The notes under the pieces are model-generated. The model was given only the letters and a program-made list of their open reading frames with translations. It was not told the DNA's origin and ran no database searches. From the NCBI GenBank assembly GCA_017405645.1, contig JAFQZZ010000030.1:62001-126000 (forward strand): a stretch of DNA of 64,000 bases. Reading direction: 5' to 3'. The stretch is from Bacillota bacterium. Lineage in GTDB: Bacteria; Bacillota; Clostridia; Peptostreptococcales; Anaerovoracaceae. The translations under genes and the position numbers were made by a program. Shown piece after piece: positions 24,564 to 34,200 of the stretch; position 1 is the stretch's first letter, and every line of letters begins with the position of its first letter.

Positions 24564-25271
24564 TTATTTATTTTTCAGCCGTTTATCCATTTTGATGGCC
24601 AAATAGGTCCCGAAACTCTGGAATCCCTGGACCATGGCGATCAGCAGGATCACCGCCAGAAGCATGACGAGATATTTGTAGCGGTAGTACCCGTAGTTGA
24701 TGGCGATCTTACCAAGTCCGCCGCCGCCGATGATACCGCTCATGGCCGTGTAGCCTAAGATGGTGGTGATGGCGATGGTGAAGTTGGAGATCAGGGAGGG
24801 CACGCTCTCCGGGATCATTACTTTGGAAATGATCTGGAAAGGCGACGCGCCGCTGCTCTGGGCCATTTCGATGATGTTGGGGCTCACTTCCCGCAGACTG
24901 GATTCCACCAGCCGGGCCACGAAGGGGAAGGCTGCGATCACCAGCGGGACAATGGAAGCCACGGTCCCGACGCTGGTCCCCACGATGACGCGGGTCAGCG
25001 GGAAGACCATGATCATCAAGATCAGGAACGGCACGGAACGCAGCAGGTTGATCACCACGTTGAGCACCGCCATGAAGGCCTTCGGCAGGGGGAATACCCC
25101 GTTCTTTTCACCGGCAACCAGGAGCACGCCCAGGGGCAGCCCGATGATGATGGAAATGCCGGTGGCGACTACGGTAACGTAGAACGTTTCCCAGAACGCC
25201 AGGGGGAACTGGGTCTTGACGATTTCCCACGCTTCCGCGACGACTTCCGGTGTGAAGAGGTTACTGAACAT
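24564..25271 (-). CDS. metI: MetI, methionine ABC transporter permease
   Basis: A 235-residue inner-membrane permease with about five to six helices. The binding-protein-dependent transport motif is clear: SSLREVSPNIIEMAQSSGAS (EAA-type loop, about 122-141), where the coupling helix contacts MetN. The start lies inside the end of metN (11-base overlap), giving the standard metQ-metN-metI set. D-methionine, L-methionine or related sulfur compounds are the expected substrates, by family. Confidence 0.92.
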   Translation of the reverse strand: MFSNLFTPEVVAEAWEIVKTQFPLAFWETFYVTVVATGISIIIGLPLGVLLVAGEKNGVFPLPKAFMAVLNVVINLLRSVPFLILMIMVFPLTRVIVGTSVGTVASIVPLVIAAFPFVARLVESSLREVSPNIIEMAQSSGASPFQIISKVMIPESVPSLISNFTIAITTILGYTAMSGIIGGGGLGKIAINYGYYRYKYLVMLLAVILLIAMVQGFQSFGTYLAIKMDKRLKNK

Positions 25272-26277
25272 TCTGGTTCACCTCCTCCACGATAATATCT
25301 TCGGTCCGGGTCAGGAATTCAATGGCTTCCTCCAGCTTTTCCTTTCCTCCCCGGATACCCAGGAGCATGGAACCATAGGCTCTCCCGTCGAGTTCCCGGA
25401 GGGATGCGTAAGCGATATTGGCCTCGATCCCCTTTTCCATCGCCAGGCGGGAAACCATCGGCTGTCCGGCCGCCATGGCGCCGTTGTAGACCACCCGGAT
25501 CAGGGTCTCGCCCGGTTCCGTCACAATCACGGCGCCGGGATCCCCTTCCGGGAATACCAGGTGCTTCGCCGCGGTGGATTTCGGGTGGGAGAAGACTGCG
25601 CCGACTTCGCCCCGCTCCACGATCTCACCCTTTTCGATGATGGCCACGTGTTTGCAGATATTCTCCACCACGTTCATCTGGTGGGTGATGATGATCACCG
25701 TGATGCCCATCTTCTCGTTAATGTCCCGGATCAGGTCCAGGATGGAGTTGGTGGTGTTGGGGTCCAGGGCGCTGGTGGCTTCGTCGCACAGAAGGACCTT
25801 GGGATTGGTGGCCAGGGCCCGGGCGATGGCGACACGCTGCTGCTGGCCGCCGGAGAGCTGGGCAGGATAGGAATTGGCCTTGTCCTGCAGTCCCACGATC
25901 TCCAGAAGTTCCATGGCGCGCTTCATGGCGTCCGCCCGTTTCATCCCCTCCAGTTCCAGCGGGAAGGTGACGTTCCGGATGCAGGTCCGCTGCATCAGCA
26001 GGTTAAAGCTCTGAAAAATCATCGTGATATTGTGACGGACTTCACGCAGTTCCTTTTCGGACAGGGTGCCCAGGTCCACGCCGTCGATTTCCACCGTTCC
26101 CTGGGTGGGTTTCTCCAGCATGTTGATGCACCGCACCAACGTACTTTTCCCGGCGCCGGACATCCCGATAATTCCGTAGATGTCCCCGTCGGGAACCGTC
26201 AGCGATATATCTTTCAGCGCTGTGACCTTGCCGTCCAACGTCTGAAATTCCTTGGTTAGATTCTTGATCTCGATCAT
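25261..26277 (-). CDS. metN: MetN, methionine ABC transporter ATPase
   Basis: A 338-residue ATPase. Residues 1-245 are the ABC domain: Walker A GMSGAGKST (about 38-46), signature LSGGQQQRVAIA (about 140-151), Walker B VLLCDEATSALD (about 160-171), and the switch histidine in VIIITHQMN. Residues about 262-335 are the NIL ligand-sensing domain, by which methionine inhibits transport in the E. coli homologue. Lies 80 bases downstream of metQ. Confidence 0.95.
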   Translation of the reverse strand: MIEIKNLTKEFQTLDGKVTALKDISLTVPDGDIYGIIGMSGAGKSTLVRCINMLEKPTQGTVEIDGVDLGTLSEKELREVRHNITMIFQSFNLLMQRTCIRNVTFPLELEGMKRADAMKRAMELLEIVGLQDKANSYPAQLSGGQQQRVAIARALATNPKVLLCDEATSALDPNTTNSILDLIRDINEKMGITVIIITHQMNVVENICKHVAIIEKGEIVERGEVGAVFSHPKSTAAKHLVFPEGDPGAVIVTEPGETLIRVVYNGAMAAGQPMVSRLAMEKGIEANIAYASLRELDGRAYGSMLLGIRGGKEKLEEAIEFLTRTEDIIVEEVNQNVQ

Positions 26278-26358
26278 GACTTGTTGTCTCCGTCAACTGA
26301 AATGAAAAATCGGCCGGAGCCCGAAGGCCCCGGCTCGTAAGGTCGGTCTCGGTCGGAT

Positions 26359-27234
26359 TTACTGGCCGATAACGTCCAGGCTGGACTGCTTGCCGCCGTA
26401 GATGCCCATGGGTTCTACGTGGATCGGGCAAACGGATACCAGGTGGGTGCCGTTCTCTGCATTGAAGTCATCCAGATACGGAATGTGCTGGAAGTAGTTT
26501 GCATCCAGTGTGCCGTCATCCACTACATTGTTCGGAACCACGTAGTCGGTGTATTCCTGAATGTCCAGTGTGATGTCTTTTTCCGCCAGGATTTCCTTCG
26601 CGATGGCTAAGATCTCAGCATGCGGTGTCGGGGAAGCCGCCACGGTGATGGTGGTGCCTGCCAGCTTGCTGTAGTCCAGATCCGCGTCAAAGCCGTCGGT
26701 CGGGTTTTCAACGATGGAGATAACAGCGCCGTTGTATTTTTCGGTAATGAAGTCAGCGACCTGCTGGCTCTGCAGCGCGGCTGCCAGGGCTTTCACCCAA
26801 TCTTCATTTTCATTGCCCTCTTTTACGACCAGAATGTTGCCATAGGGGGAGGAGGAACCTTCTAACTGAAGCGCGTCAGCGGAAGGATCGATGCCCGCTT
26901 CCAGAGCGTAGTTCGCGTTGATGATGCCGAAGTCCATGTCCTGAAGAACGTTGGGAACCTGGGCCGCTTCTACTTCCTTGATCTCAATGCCGTAGGGGTT
27001 GTCGGTGATGTCCGCGATGGTGGCAGTGATGCCGGCATCCGGGTCCAGGGTGATGTAACCCATATCCTGCAGCAGGAGCAGAGCTCTGGCTTCGTTTGTG
27101 GTATCATTCGGAACAGCGATGGTAATGGTGCCGCCGGAAGCTTCGCCTTCATCGGAGCCGCCGCAGCCGGCCATTGCGAAGCAGCAGGCAAATACCATAA
27201 CTGTGATCAGTAAAAGAGAAATAACTTTTTTCAT
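26359..27234 (-). CDS. metQ: MetQ, methionine-binding lipoprotein
   Basis: A 291-residue solute-binding lipoprotein of the NlpA/MetQ family from the ATG at 27234, preceded by GAAAGGAGACGATTACA; an upstream in-frame start at 27264 lacks such a site. The signal peptide ends in MAGCGGS with the lipidated Cys at about residue 23. Diagnostic stretches include VEAAQVPNVLQDMDFGIINA, DYVVPNNVVDDGTLDANYFQH and HVEPMGIYG near the end. It captures methionine outside the membrane and delivers it to MetI. Confidence 0.93.
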   Translation of the reverse strand: MKKVISLLLITVMVFACCFAMAGCGGSDEGEASGGTITIAVPNDTTNEARALLLLQDMGYITLDPDAGITATIADITDNPYGIEIKEVEAAQVPNVLQDMDFGIINANYALEAGIDPSADALQLEGSSSPYGNILVVKEGNENEDWVKALAAALQSQQVADFITEKYNGAVISIVENPTDGFDADLDYSKLAGTTITVAASPTPHAEILAIAKEILAEKDITLDIQEYTDYVVPNNVVDDGTLDANYFQHIPYLDDFNAENGTHLVSVCPIHVEPMGIYGGKQSSLDVIGQ

Positions 27235-27281
27235 TGTAATCGTCTCCTTTCTCAAAACAATCATTTCTATATAGCCTTATA

Positions 27282-27311
27282 ATTATACTACTAAACCAGT
27301 ACATTCAGCAA
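27282..27311 (-). promoter_or_regulatory. Internal promoter candidate before metQ
   Basis: Minus strand: TTGCTG (27311-27306), an 18-base spacer, TATAAT (27287-27282). It could give metQNI expression independent of the metY leader. Confidence 0.5.
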
Positions 27312-27345
27312 GTGAATCTTTTTGATTTTCCGCGGTTTTCCCCGC

Positions 27346-28278
27346 TTATTCCGTAAACAACGGGGTGGAATAATACCGGTCTCCGCTGTCCGGCAGCAAG
27401 GCTACGATGGTTTTGCCCTTGTTTTCCGGTCTCTTCGCCAGTTCGATGGCGCCGTGGAGGGCCGCCCCGGAGGAGATCCCCACGGAAATGCCTTCCTTCT
27501 TCGCCAGGAGTTTGGCCGCCGCAAAGGCGTCGTCACCCTCGGCTTTGAAGACCTCGTCGTAGACGGCGGTGTTCAGCACGTCCGGCACGAAGCCCGCGCC
27601 GATGCCCTGGATCTTATGGCCGCCGGCCCTGCCTTCCGACAGTACCGGGGAATCCGCCGGTTCCAGCGCCACGATCTTCACTTCCGGTTTCTGTTCCTTC
27701 AGGTATTCGCCGGTGCCGGTAAGGGTGCCGCCGGTGCCTACGCCGGCGATGAAGATGTCAACGGCCCCGTCGGTGTCGTTCCAGATCTCCGGGCCGGTGG
27801 TGGCTTTATGGATGGCCGGGTTGGCCGGGTTCACGAACTGCCCCGGGATGAAGCCGCCCGGGATCTCTGCCGCCAGTTCCTCCGCTTTGGCGATGGCGCC
27901 CTTCATGCCCTTGGTCCCTTCCGTCAGCACGATCTCCGCGCCGTAGGCTTTCAGGATGTTTCTTCTCTCCACGCTCATGGTCTCGGGCATGGTCAGGATG
28001 GCCCGGTAGCCCTTAGCGGCGGCGATGGCCGCCAGGCCGATGCCGGTGTTGCCGGAGGTGGGTTCGATGATGACGGAGCCTTCTTTTAATAAGCCCTTCT
28101 CTTCCGCGTCTTCGATCATGGCTTTGGCGATCCGGTCCTTGACGCTGCCGGCGGGGTTGAAGTATTCGAGTTTGACCAGGACGGTGGCTTCCAGGCCCAG
28201 TTCTTTTTCGATGTTGGTGATTTCCACTAAGGGGGTGTTTCCGATAAGTCCTAATGTTCCTTTGTAAATGTTCGACAT
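27346..28278 (-). CDS. cysK: CysK, O-acetylserine sulfhydrylase
   Basis: A 310-residue PLP enzyme making cysteine from O-acetylserine and sulfide. The PLP lysine is Lys47 in [11 protein letters not shown]; the substrate loop PTSGNTGIG and phosphate-binding [10 protein letters not shown] are intact. Length is typical for the family. It sits between metY and metQ on one strand, linking cysteine synthesis to methionine uptake. CysM-type activity cannot be excluded by eye, but the overall pattern is CysK. Confidence 0.95.
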   Translation of the reverse strand: MSNIYKGTLGLIGNTPLVEITNIEKELGLEATVLVKLEYFNPAGSVKDRIAKAMIEDAEEKGLLKEGSVIIEPTSGNTGIGLAAIAAAKGYRAILTMPETMSVERRNILKAYGAEIVLTEGTKGMKGAIAKAEELAAEIPGGFIPGQFVNPANPAIHKATTGPEIWNDTDGAVDIFIAGVGTGGTLTGTGEYLKEQKPEVKIVALEPADSPVLSEGRAGGHKIQGIGAGFVPDVLNTAVYDEVFKAEGDDAFAAAKLLAKKEGISVGISSGAALHGAIELAKRPENKGKTIVALLPDSGDRYYSTPLFTE

Positions 28279-28325
28279 GATTGTACCTTCTTTCTTTATT
28301 AATATTAATAGTTAGTTGTAGTTTC

Positions 28326-28370
28326 CTTGCCTCCCCCACGGGGGAGGTGTCACCGAAGGTGACGGAGGGG
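28326..28370 (-). repeat. Dispersed double-hairpin repeat, copy 3
   Basis: On the minus strand: CCCCTCC, hairpin GTCACCTTCGGTGAC, hairpin CCTCCCCCGTGGGGGAGG, then CAAG. It fills the space between metY and cysK. Confidence 0.85.
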
Positions 28371-28374
28371 GTTG

Positions 28375-29658
28375 TTATTGAATCGCCGCAAATCCTTTTT
28401 CAAGGTCGGCGATGATGTCGTCAATGTGCTCGGTGCCGATGGAGAGGCGGATGGTGCCGGGGTAGATGTCCTGGTCGGCCAGTTCTTCTTCGGTGAGCTG
28501 GGAGTGGGTGGTGGAGGCCGGGTGGATCACCAGGCTCTTTACGTCCGCCACGTTGGCCAGCAGGGAGAAGATCTCCAGGTTATCGATAAAGGCCCAGGCT
28601 TCTTCCTTCCCGCCCTTGATCTCAAAGGTGAAGATGGAAGCGCCGCCGTTCGGGAAGTACCGCTCGTAGAGTTCGTGGTCCGGATGTTCCGGCAGGGAAG
28701 GATGGTTTACCTTCTTCACCAGCGGGTGGTTCTTCAGGAATTCCACGACCTTCTGGGTGTTCTCTGCGTGCCGTTCCAGCCGCAGGGACAGGGTTTCGAC
28801 TCCCTGCAGCAGGAGGAACGCATTAAAAGGAGCGATGGACGCGCCGGTGTCCCGAAGGAGTATGGCGCGGATATATGTGACGAAAGCGGCCGGCCCCACG
28901 GCGTCGTAGAAGGATACGCCGTGATAGCTGGGGTTGGGGTCGGCGATGTTCGGGTATTTGCCGCTGGCTTTCCAGTCGAACTTCCCGGCTTCCACGATGA
29001 TCCCGCCTAAGGTGGTGCCGTGGCCGCCCAGGAATTTGGTGGCCGAGTGGACCACGATGTCGGCGCCGTGCTCGATGGGCCGGATCAGGTACGGGGTGCC
29101 GAAGGTGTTGTCGATCACCAGGGGCAGCCCGTGTCTGTGGGCCAGTTCCGCGATGGCGTCGATGTCCGGGATGTCGCTGTTGGGGTTGCCCAGGGTCTCC
29201 AGGTAGATGGCCCGGGTGTCGGCTTCGATGGCCCCTTCGATCTCGTTCAGGTCGTGGGCGTCCACGAAGGTGGTCCGGATCCCGTACTGCGGCAGGGTGT
29301 GAGCCAGCAGGTTGTAACTGCCGCCGTAGATGGTCTTCTGGGCCACGATGTGGCCGCCGCCCGCCGCCAGGGCTTCGATGGTGTAGGTGATGGCTGCCGC
29401 GCCGGAGGCCAGGGCCAAAGCTGCGGTACCGCCTTCCAATGCCGCTACTCTCTTTTCCAGGACCTCCTGGGTGGAATTGGTCAGCCGGCCGTAGATGTTG
29501 CCGGCGTCCGCCAGACCGAACCGGTCCGCGGCGTGCCGGCTGTTGCGGAAAACGTAGGACGTGGTCTGATAGATGGGTACCGCCCGGGCGTCGCTGGCCG
29601 GGTCCGGCTGTTCCTGTCCTACGTGCAGTTGTAATGTTTCAAATCTGTAATCACTCAT
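28375..29658 (-). CDS. MetY, O-acetylhomoserine sulfhydrylase
   Basis: A 427-residue PLP enzyme of the Cys/Met metabolism family. The length and opening MSDYRFETLQLHVGQEQPDP match O-acetylhomoserine (thiol)-lyase rather than the shorter cystathionine enzymes. The PLP lysine is in SATKFLGGHGTTLGG (about 206-220). It makes homocysteine directly from O-acetylhomoserine and sulfide. First enzyme gene of the cluster, about 340 bases behind a strong promoter and a leader carrying a Cys/Met-rich peptide and a terminator. Confidence 0.93.
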   Translation of the reverse strand: MSDYRFETLQLHVGQEQPDPASDARAVPIYQTTSYVFRNSRHAADRFGLADAGNIYGRLTNSTQEVLEKRVAALEGGTAALALASGAAAITYTIEALAAGGGHIVAQKTIYGGSYNLLAHTLPQYGIRTTFVDAHDLNEIEGAIEADTRAIYLETLGNPNSDIPDIDAIAELAHRHGLPLVIDNTFGTPYLIRPIEHGADIVVHSATKFLGGHGTTLGGIIVEAGKFDWKASGKYPNIADPNPSYHGVSFYDAVGPAAFVTYIRAILLRDTGASIAPFNAFLLLQGVETLSLRLERHAENTQKVVEFLKNHPLVKKVNHPSLPEHPDHELYERYFPNGGASIFTFEIKGGKEEAWAFIDNLEIFSLLANVADVKSLVIHPASTTHSQLTEEELADQDIYPGTIRLSIGTEHIDDIIADLEKGFAAIQ

Positions 29659-29794
29659 TTTCTTTCTCCTTTATAAACCAGTTTCTATCGTATCGGGCCG
29701 TTTATGCTCCATGTGTATTCGCCTTGGGGATCCTCAATTCCCCTGCGGCAAATCACATTCCGCATTACAACGGCCTGTTAATGTTCGGGCAATC

Positions 29795-29824
29795 AAAAAG
29801 CCCGGGGTCCTTGGACTCCCGGGC
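29795..29824 (-). terminator. Intrinsic terminator in the metY leader
   Basis: Minus strand: GCCCGGGAGTC-CAA-GGACCCCGGGC (29824-29800), then TTTTT. It lies after the leader peptide stop and before metY, so it is placed as an attenuator. Confidence 0.85.
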
Positions 29825-29845
29825 AAATGGCTTTCCTGCTGTATC

Positions 29846-29965
29846 CTAAAGTGCAGAGAGGCGCTTTTGTCGACACGACAACACACCAGCCATACTACAT
29901 GCCCGGGAGTTTCTCATTCGACAACACATCCAATTACTCTGTCTATACGTGTTCTGACGATTCAT
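29846..29965 (-). CDS. Cys/Met-rich leader peptide of the sulfur cluster
   Basis: A 39-residue frame from ATG 29965, preceded by GGAAAGGAGGCGCACGGA, ending at TAG 29848-29846. It begins MNRQNTYRQSNWMCCRMRNS and has cysteines at 14, 15, 23 and 31 and methionines at 1, 13, 17 and 25. Both amino acids are products or cargo of the genes downstream. The stop is followed 21 bases later by an intrinsic terminator. This is the layout of a translation-coupled attenuator, with ribosome stalling at Cys (or Met) codons relieving termination. Function is inferred from context. Confidence 0.7.
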   Translation of the reverse strand: MNRQNTYRQSNWMCCRMRNSRACSMAGVLSCRQKRLSAL

Positions 29966-30005
29966 TCCGTGCGCCTCCTTTCCTTTCATGATTGAGATTG
30001 GGTTC

Positions 30006-30034
30006 ATTATATCCCTATTTACCTACTGTGTCAA
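30006..30034 (-). promoter_or_regulatory. Promoter of the metY-cysK-metQNI cluster
   Basis: Minus strand: consensus TTGACA (30034-30029), 17-base spacer, consensus TATAAT (30011-30006). The leader peptide starts about 35 bases beyond the likely transcription start. Confidence 0.9.
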
Positions 30035-30085
30035 TAGGTAATTTGAAAAAACTTTTCCCGAGCGTTCTGCCCGGGGTTTTTCGCC

Positions 30086-30967
30086 TTATCGGAAGGTGGT
30101 CAGGTAGGTCTGGGGAAACCGGTCCGCCAGGCCCACGCCGGTGCGTTCCGCCGCTGTCCGCTCCTCGAAGATCCCGAAGACCGTGGGGCCGCTGCCGGTC
30201 ATCCGGCTCACCACTGCCCCGCCTTCCAGCATAGCCTCCTCGATTTCCCCGATGACGGGCAGGTCCTCGCCAGTGACGTATTCCAGTACGTTGATCATGT
30301 CCTTCTTCGCCTGGCTCAGGGGGGTGTCCGCCGTCAGGTCTCCCACCAGCCGGACGATGTCCGGGTGGGGACGGGTGACCATATCCGCCATCCGCTCCGA
30401 GTATTTCCGGTAGACTTCCCCGGTGGAAACGCCCTCCGGGGGCTTGCACAGGAGCACGGTGTACCGGTCCGGGTCCAGGCCCTTCACCTGGGTCAGGTCC
30501 GTGCCGGTGCCGCCGGCCACCGCAGTGCCGCCCTGGATGCAGAAAGGCACGTCGGAACCCAGCCCCGCTCCCAGCCGGCACAGTTCCTTCGTGGTCAGGT
30601 CCAGCTCGAAGAGGATGTTCATGGCTTTCAGGGCCGCGGCGCAGTCCGCGCTGCCCCCCGCCAGCCCCGCTTCCATGGGGATGCGCTTCTCGATGTGGAT
30701 CTCGATGCCTTCGGCGATCTCGTACAGGTCCATCATCAGAACCACCGCCTGCCAGGCCAGGTTCGTATTGTCCGCGGGTACATTCTCGTTGTCGCAGGTC
30801 AGCCGGATCTCCCGCCGGCTGCTGCCGGTCTTCCTGAGGGTCACCCGGTCCTTCAGCTCCAGCTGCTGCATGAGCATCCGGACTTCGTGGTAACCGTTGG
30901 GGAGCCGGCCCAAAACGTCCAGCGCCAGATTGATTTTTGCGTATGCATCTATGGTAATTTCGTTCAT
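30086..30967 (-). CDS. ispE: IspE, CDP-methylerythritol kinase
   Basis: A 293-residue GHMP kinase of the MEP isoprenoid pathway, phosphorylating 4-diphosphocytidyl-2-C-methylerythritol. The N-terminus DAYAKINLALDVLGRLPNGYH is diagnostic, and the phosphate loop PMEAGLAGGSADCAAAL (about 92-108) and C-terminal GSGPTVFGIF are intact. The start at 30967 follows AAAGGGAGAAGAA; a longer frame to 30997 is less likely. Stands alone, reading toward the sulfur cluster. Confidence 0.95.
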   Translation of the reverse strand: MNEITIDAYAKINLALDVLGRLPNGYHEVRMLMQQLELKDRVTLRKTGSSRREIRLTCDNENVPADNTNLAWQAVVLMMDLYEIAEGIEIHIEKRIPMEAGLAGGSADCAAALKAMNILFELDLTTKELCRLGAGLGSDVPFCIQGGTAVAGGTGTDLTQVKGLDPDRYTVLLCKPPEGVSTGEVYRKYSERMADMVTRPHPDIVRLVGDLTADTPLSQAKKDMINVLEYVTGEDLPVIGEIEEAMLEGGAVVSRMTGSGPTVFGIFEERTAAERTGVGLADRFPQTYLTTFR

Positions 30968-31130
30968 TTCTTCTCCCTTTCTTCTTCCATCATACAATGA
31001 AATCCGGGCGTCTGCAACGAATTATCGGGCGGCCGGAATAAATGACGAAAGTTTCGCGTCAAGGACGGGGGAACGTTCGCAAATGCACTGGATTTTCAAC
31101 GTTTTTCCCGAAAAGAATCCCCTAAGTTCC

Positions 31131-31159
31131 TTGATTTTCCGAAGCTTGAATGATAGAAT
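31131..31159 (+). promoter_or_regulatory. Promoter of the purine operon
   Basis: TTGATT at 31131-31136, 17-base spacer, TAGAAT at 31154-31159. CCGAA elements nearby (31108 and 31139) resemble half PurR boxes but are too short to assert. Confidence 0.6.
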
Positions 31160-31204
31160 AATAGTGTATGCGGATCATTCACTTCAATTAAATGGAGGCA
31201 TAAA

Positions 31205-34200
31205 ATGGTATATAGAATATTTGCAGAAAAAATTCCCGGATTTGACGTGGAGGCCCAGAGCCTGTGCAGCGAACTCCGGGAAAATTTATCTTTGAAGAAC
31301 CTGCAGTCGGTGCGGATACTGAACCGCTATGATGTGGAAGGAATCGATGAGGAAACCTACCGGTCTTCACGGTTCAGCGTCTTCGCGGAGGCAGCGGTGG
31401 ACATGGTCTACGACGAGACCTTCGATCTCCCGCCCCGCTCCCGCTGCTTTGCGGTGGAATACCTGCCGGGTCAGTACGACCAGCGGGCGGACTCCGCGGC
31501 CCAGTGCATCCGGCTGATCAATACCACCGCCGAACCCACGGTGAAATACGCGAGAGTCATCGTCCTCTCGGGCTCCATCTCCGACGGGGACCTGGAAGCC
31601 ATCAAAAACTACTACATCAACCCGGTGGATTCCCACGAAGCGGAATGGGACAAGCCCGATTCCCTGGAAATGGAGCTGGAAGCGCCGAAACCGGTGGACG
31701 TGATCGAGGGCTTCCGGGAGATGGGCGGCGTCCAGCTGCAGCTCTACCGCCAGTCCCAGGGTTTTGCCATGAGCGACGGGGACCTGGCTTTTGTGCAGGA
31801 GTACTTTAAATCGGAAGACCGGGATCCCACGGTGACGGAACTGAAGGTCATCGACACCTACTGGTCCGACCACTGCCGGCACACCACCTTCAACACCGAC
31901 ATCGAGGACGTGACCTTCGAAGACAGCCCCTACGGGCGGCTGGTAGAGAAGGCCTTCAACGAATACCTGGAGATGCGGAAGGAAGTCTACGGGGACCGGG
32001 AAAAGCCGGTCTGCCTGATGGACATGGCCACCATCGGCACCAAATATCTGAAGAAACACGGACTGGTGAACGACCTGGATGAATCCGAAGAGGTCAACGC
32101 CTGCTCCATCAACGTGAAAGCCACTATCGACGGCCGGGAGGAAGACTGGCTCGTCATGTTCAAGAATGAGACCCACAACCACCCCACGGAGATCGAACCC
32201 TTCGGCGGAGCGGCCACCTGTCTGGGCGGCGCCATCCGGGATCCCCTTTCCGGACGGTCCTACGTCTACCAGGCCATGCGGGTCACCGGCAGCGCCGACC
32301 CAAGGACGCCGGTGGACCAGACTCTGGCGGGCAAGCTCCCCCAGCAGAAGATCACCAAGAGCGCGGCGAAGGGCTACAGCTCCTACGGCAACCAGATCGG
32401 GCTGGCCACCGGGCAGGTCTTTGAGATCTACGACCCGGGCTACGTGGCCAAGCGCATGGAAGTGGGCGCGGTCATCGCGGCGGCTCCCAAGGAAAACGTG
32501 ATCCGGGAAGTCCCGCAGCCGGGAGACGTGATCATCCTCACCGGCGGCCGGACCGGCCGTGACGGCATCGGCGGGGCCACAGGCTCCTCCAAGGAACACA
32601 CGAAAGAATCGATCCTGAGCTGCGGCGCGGAAGTCCAGAAGGGCAACCCGCCCGTAGAGAGAAACCTGCAGCGGCTCTTCCGCCGGAAGGAAGCGGCCCA
32701 GCTGATCAAGCGCTGCAACGACTTCGGGGCCGGCGGCGTCTCCGTCGCCATCGGCGAACTGGCGGACAGCCTGGACATCGAACTGGATACGGTCCTGAAG
32801 AAATACGACGGTCTCGACGGCACGGAACTGGCCATCTCCGAATCCCAGGAGAGAATGGCTGTTGTCGTAGCCGCCGACGACGCGCAGAAATTCATCGACA
32901 TGGCCCGGGAAGAGAACCTGGAATCCGTCATCGTGGCGAAGGTCACGGACACCGGGCGGATCAAGATGCACTGGAGAGGCGACACCATCCTGGACCTCTC
33001 CCGGGATTTCCTGAATACCAACGGAGTGCGGCAGAAGACCTCCGCCCAGGTGGAGATGCCGGCGCCCCAGGCGCTGGCGGACCTGCAGCGGGAGATGGAC
33101 CTGCAGTCCATCAAGGATTCCCTGGCGGACCTGAACTGCTGCAGCCAGAAGGGCCTGACGGAAATGTTCGACTCCACCATCGGCGCCGGCACGGTGCTGA
33201 TGCCCTTGGGCGGCAAACGCCAGCTGACCCCAGCGCTGGGGATGGCTTCCAAGCTGCCCCTGACGGAAGGATATACCGACACAGCGACGCTGATGACCTT
33301 CGGCTTCGACCCGCAGCTGTCTTCCCACAGCCCCTATCACGGCGCCCTGTACGCCGTGGTGGATTCCGCGGCGAAGATCACCGCCATGGGCGGCGACTAC
33401 CGGAAGATCCGGCTGTCCTTCCAGGAATACTTTGAAAAACTCGGGAACGACCCGAAGCGCTGGGGCAAGCCCCTGGCGGCCCTCTTAGGCTCCATCAAGG
33501 CCCAGAAGGAACTGCAGATCCCCTCCATCGGCGGGAAGGACTCTATGTCCGGCACCTTCATGGACCTGCACGTGCCCCCGACCCTGATCTCCTTCGCCGT
33601 GACGGCGGAGGACGCCGGGAACATCATCTCCCCGGAATTCAAGGCCGCCGGCAGCCACCTGCTGCTGATCACAGCGGGCCGGGACGCGGACGGCGTGATC
33701 AATTTCGACCAGCTCCGGGCCAACCTGGACTTCGTCCGGAAGCTCATCCGGGAAGGCAATGCCGTTTCCGCCCAGACCATCGGCAAGGGCGGCCTCTTCA
33801 CCGCCGTGGCGAAAATGGCCCTGGGCAACAACATCGGCGCCGAGCTGACCGGCATGAGCCGGGACCTGCTCCTGGACAAGAACTACGGCGCTCTCCTGCT
33901 GGAGATCCCGGGGGACAAGGACCTGGATGCCATCGTGGAAGACGCCTATGACCTGGGCGACTGCATCTACATCGGCTCCACCATCGAAGAACCGGTGATC
34001 CGCTTCAATATGCGCATGGACCTGATGGGCACGATCCCCGTGGTCTACAAACTGGAAGAGCTCGACGAAATCTGGCAGGCGCCTCTGGAAACGGTCTTCC
34101 CCGCAGTGGCGGCGGAAGCGGTCCAGGAGGACATCCCCCAGATCGAATACAAGGAAAGAAATACCGCGCGTCCGCTGGTCCGGACCGCGAAACCGAAAGT

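Noticed and set aside
29659..30034. SAM riboswitch or T-box before metY
   Set aside because: I could not find the conserved SAM-I core or the T-box bulge sequence; the leader peptide plus terminator explains the region better.
31367..33340. 657-codon minus-strand ORF
   Set aside because: Antisense shadow of purL, as are the other long minus-strand frames across the pur and his operons.
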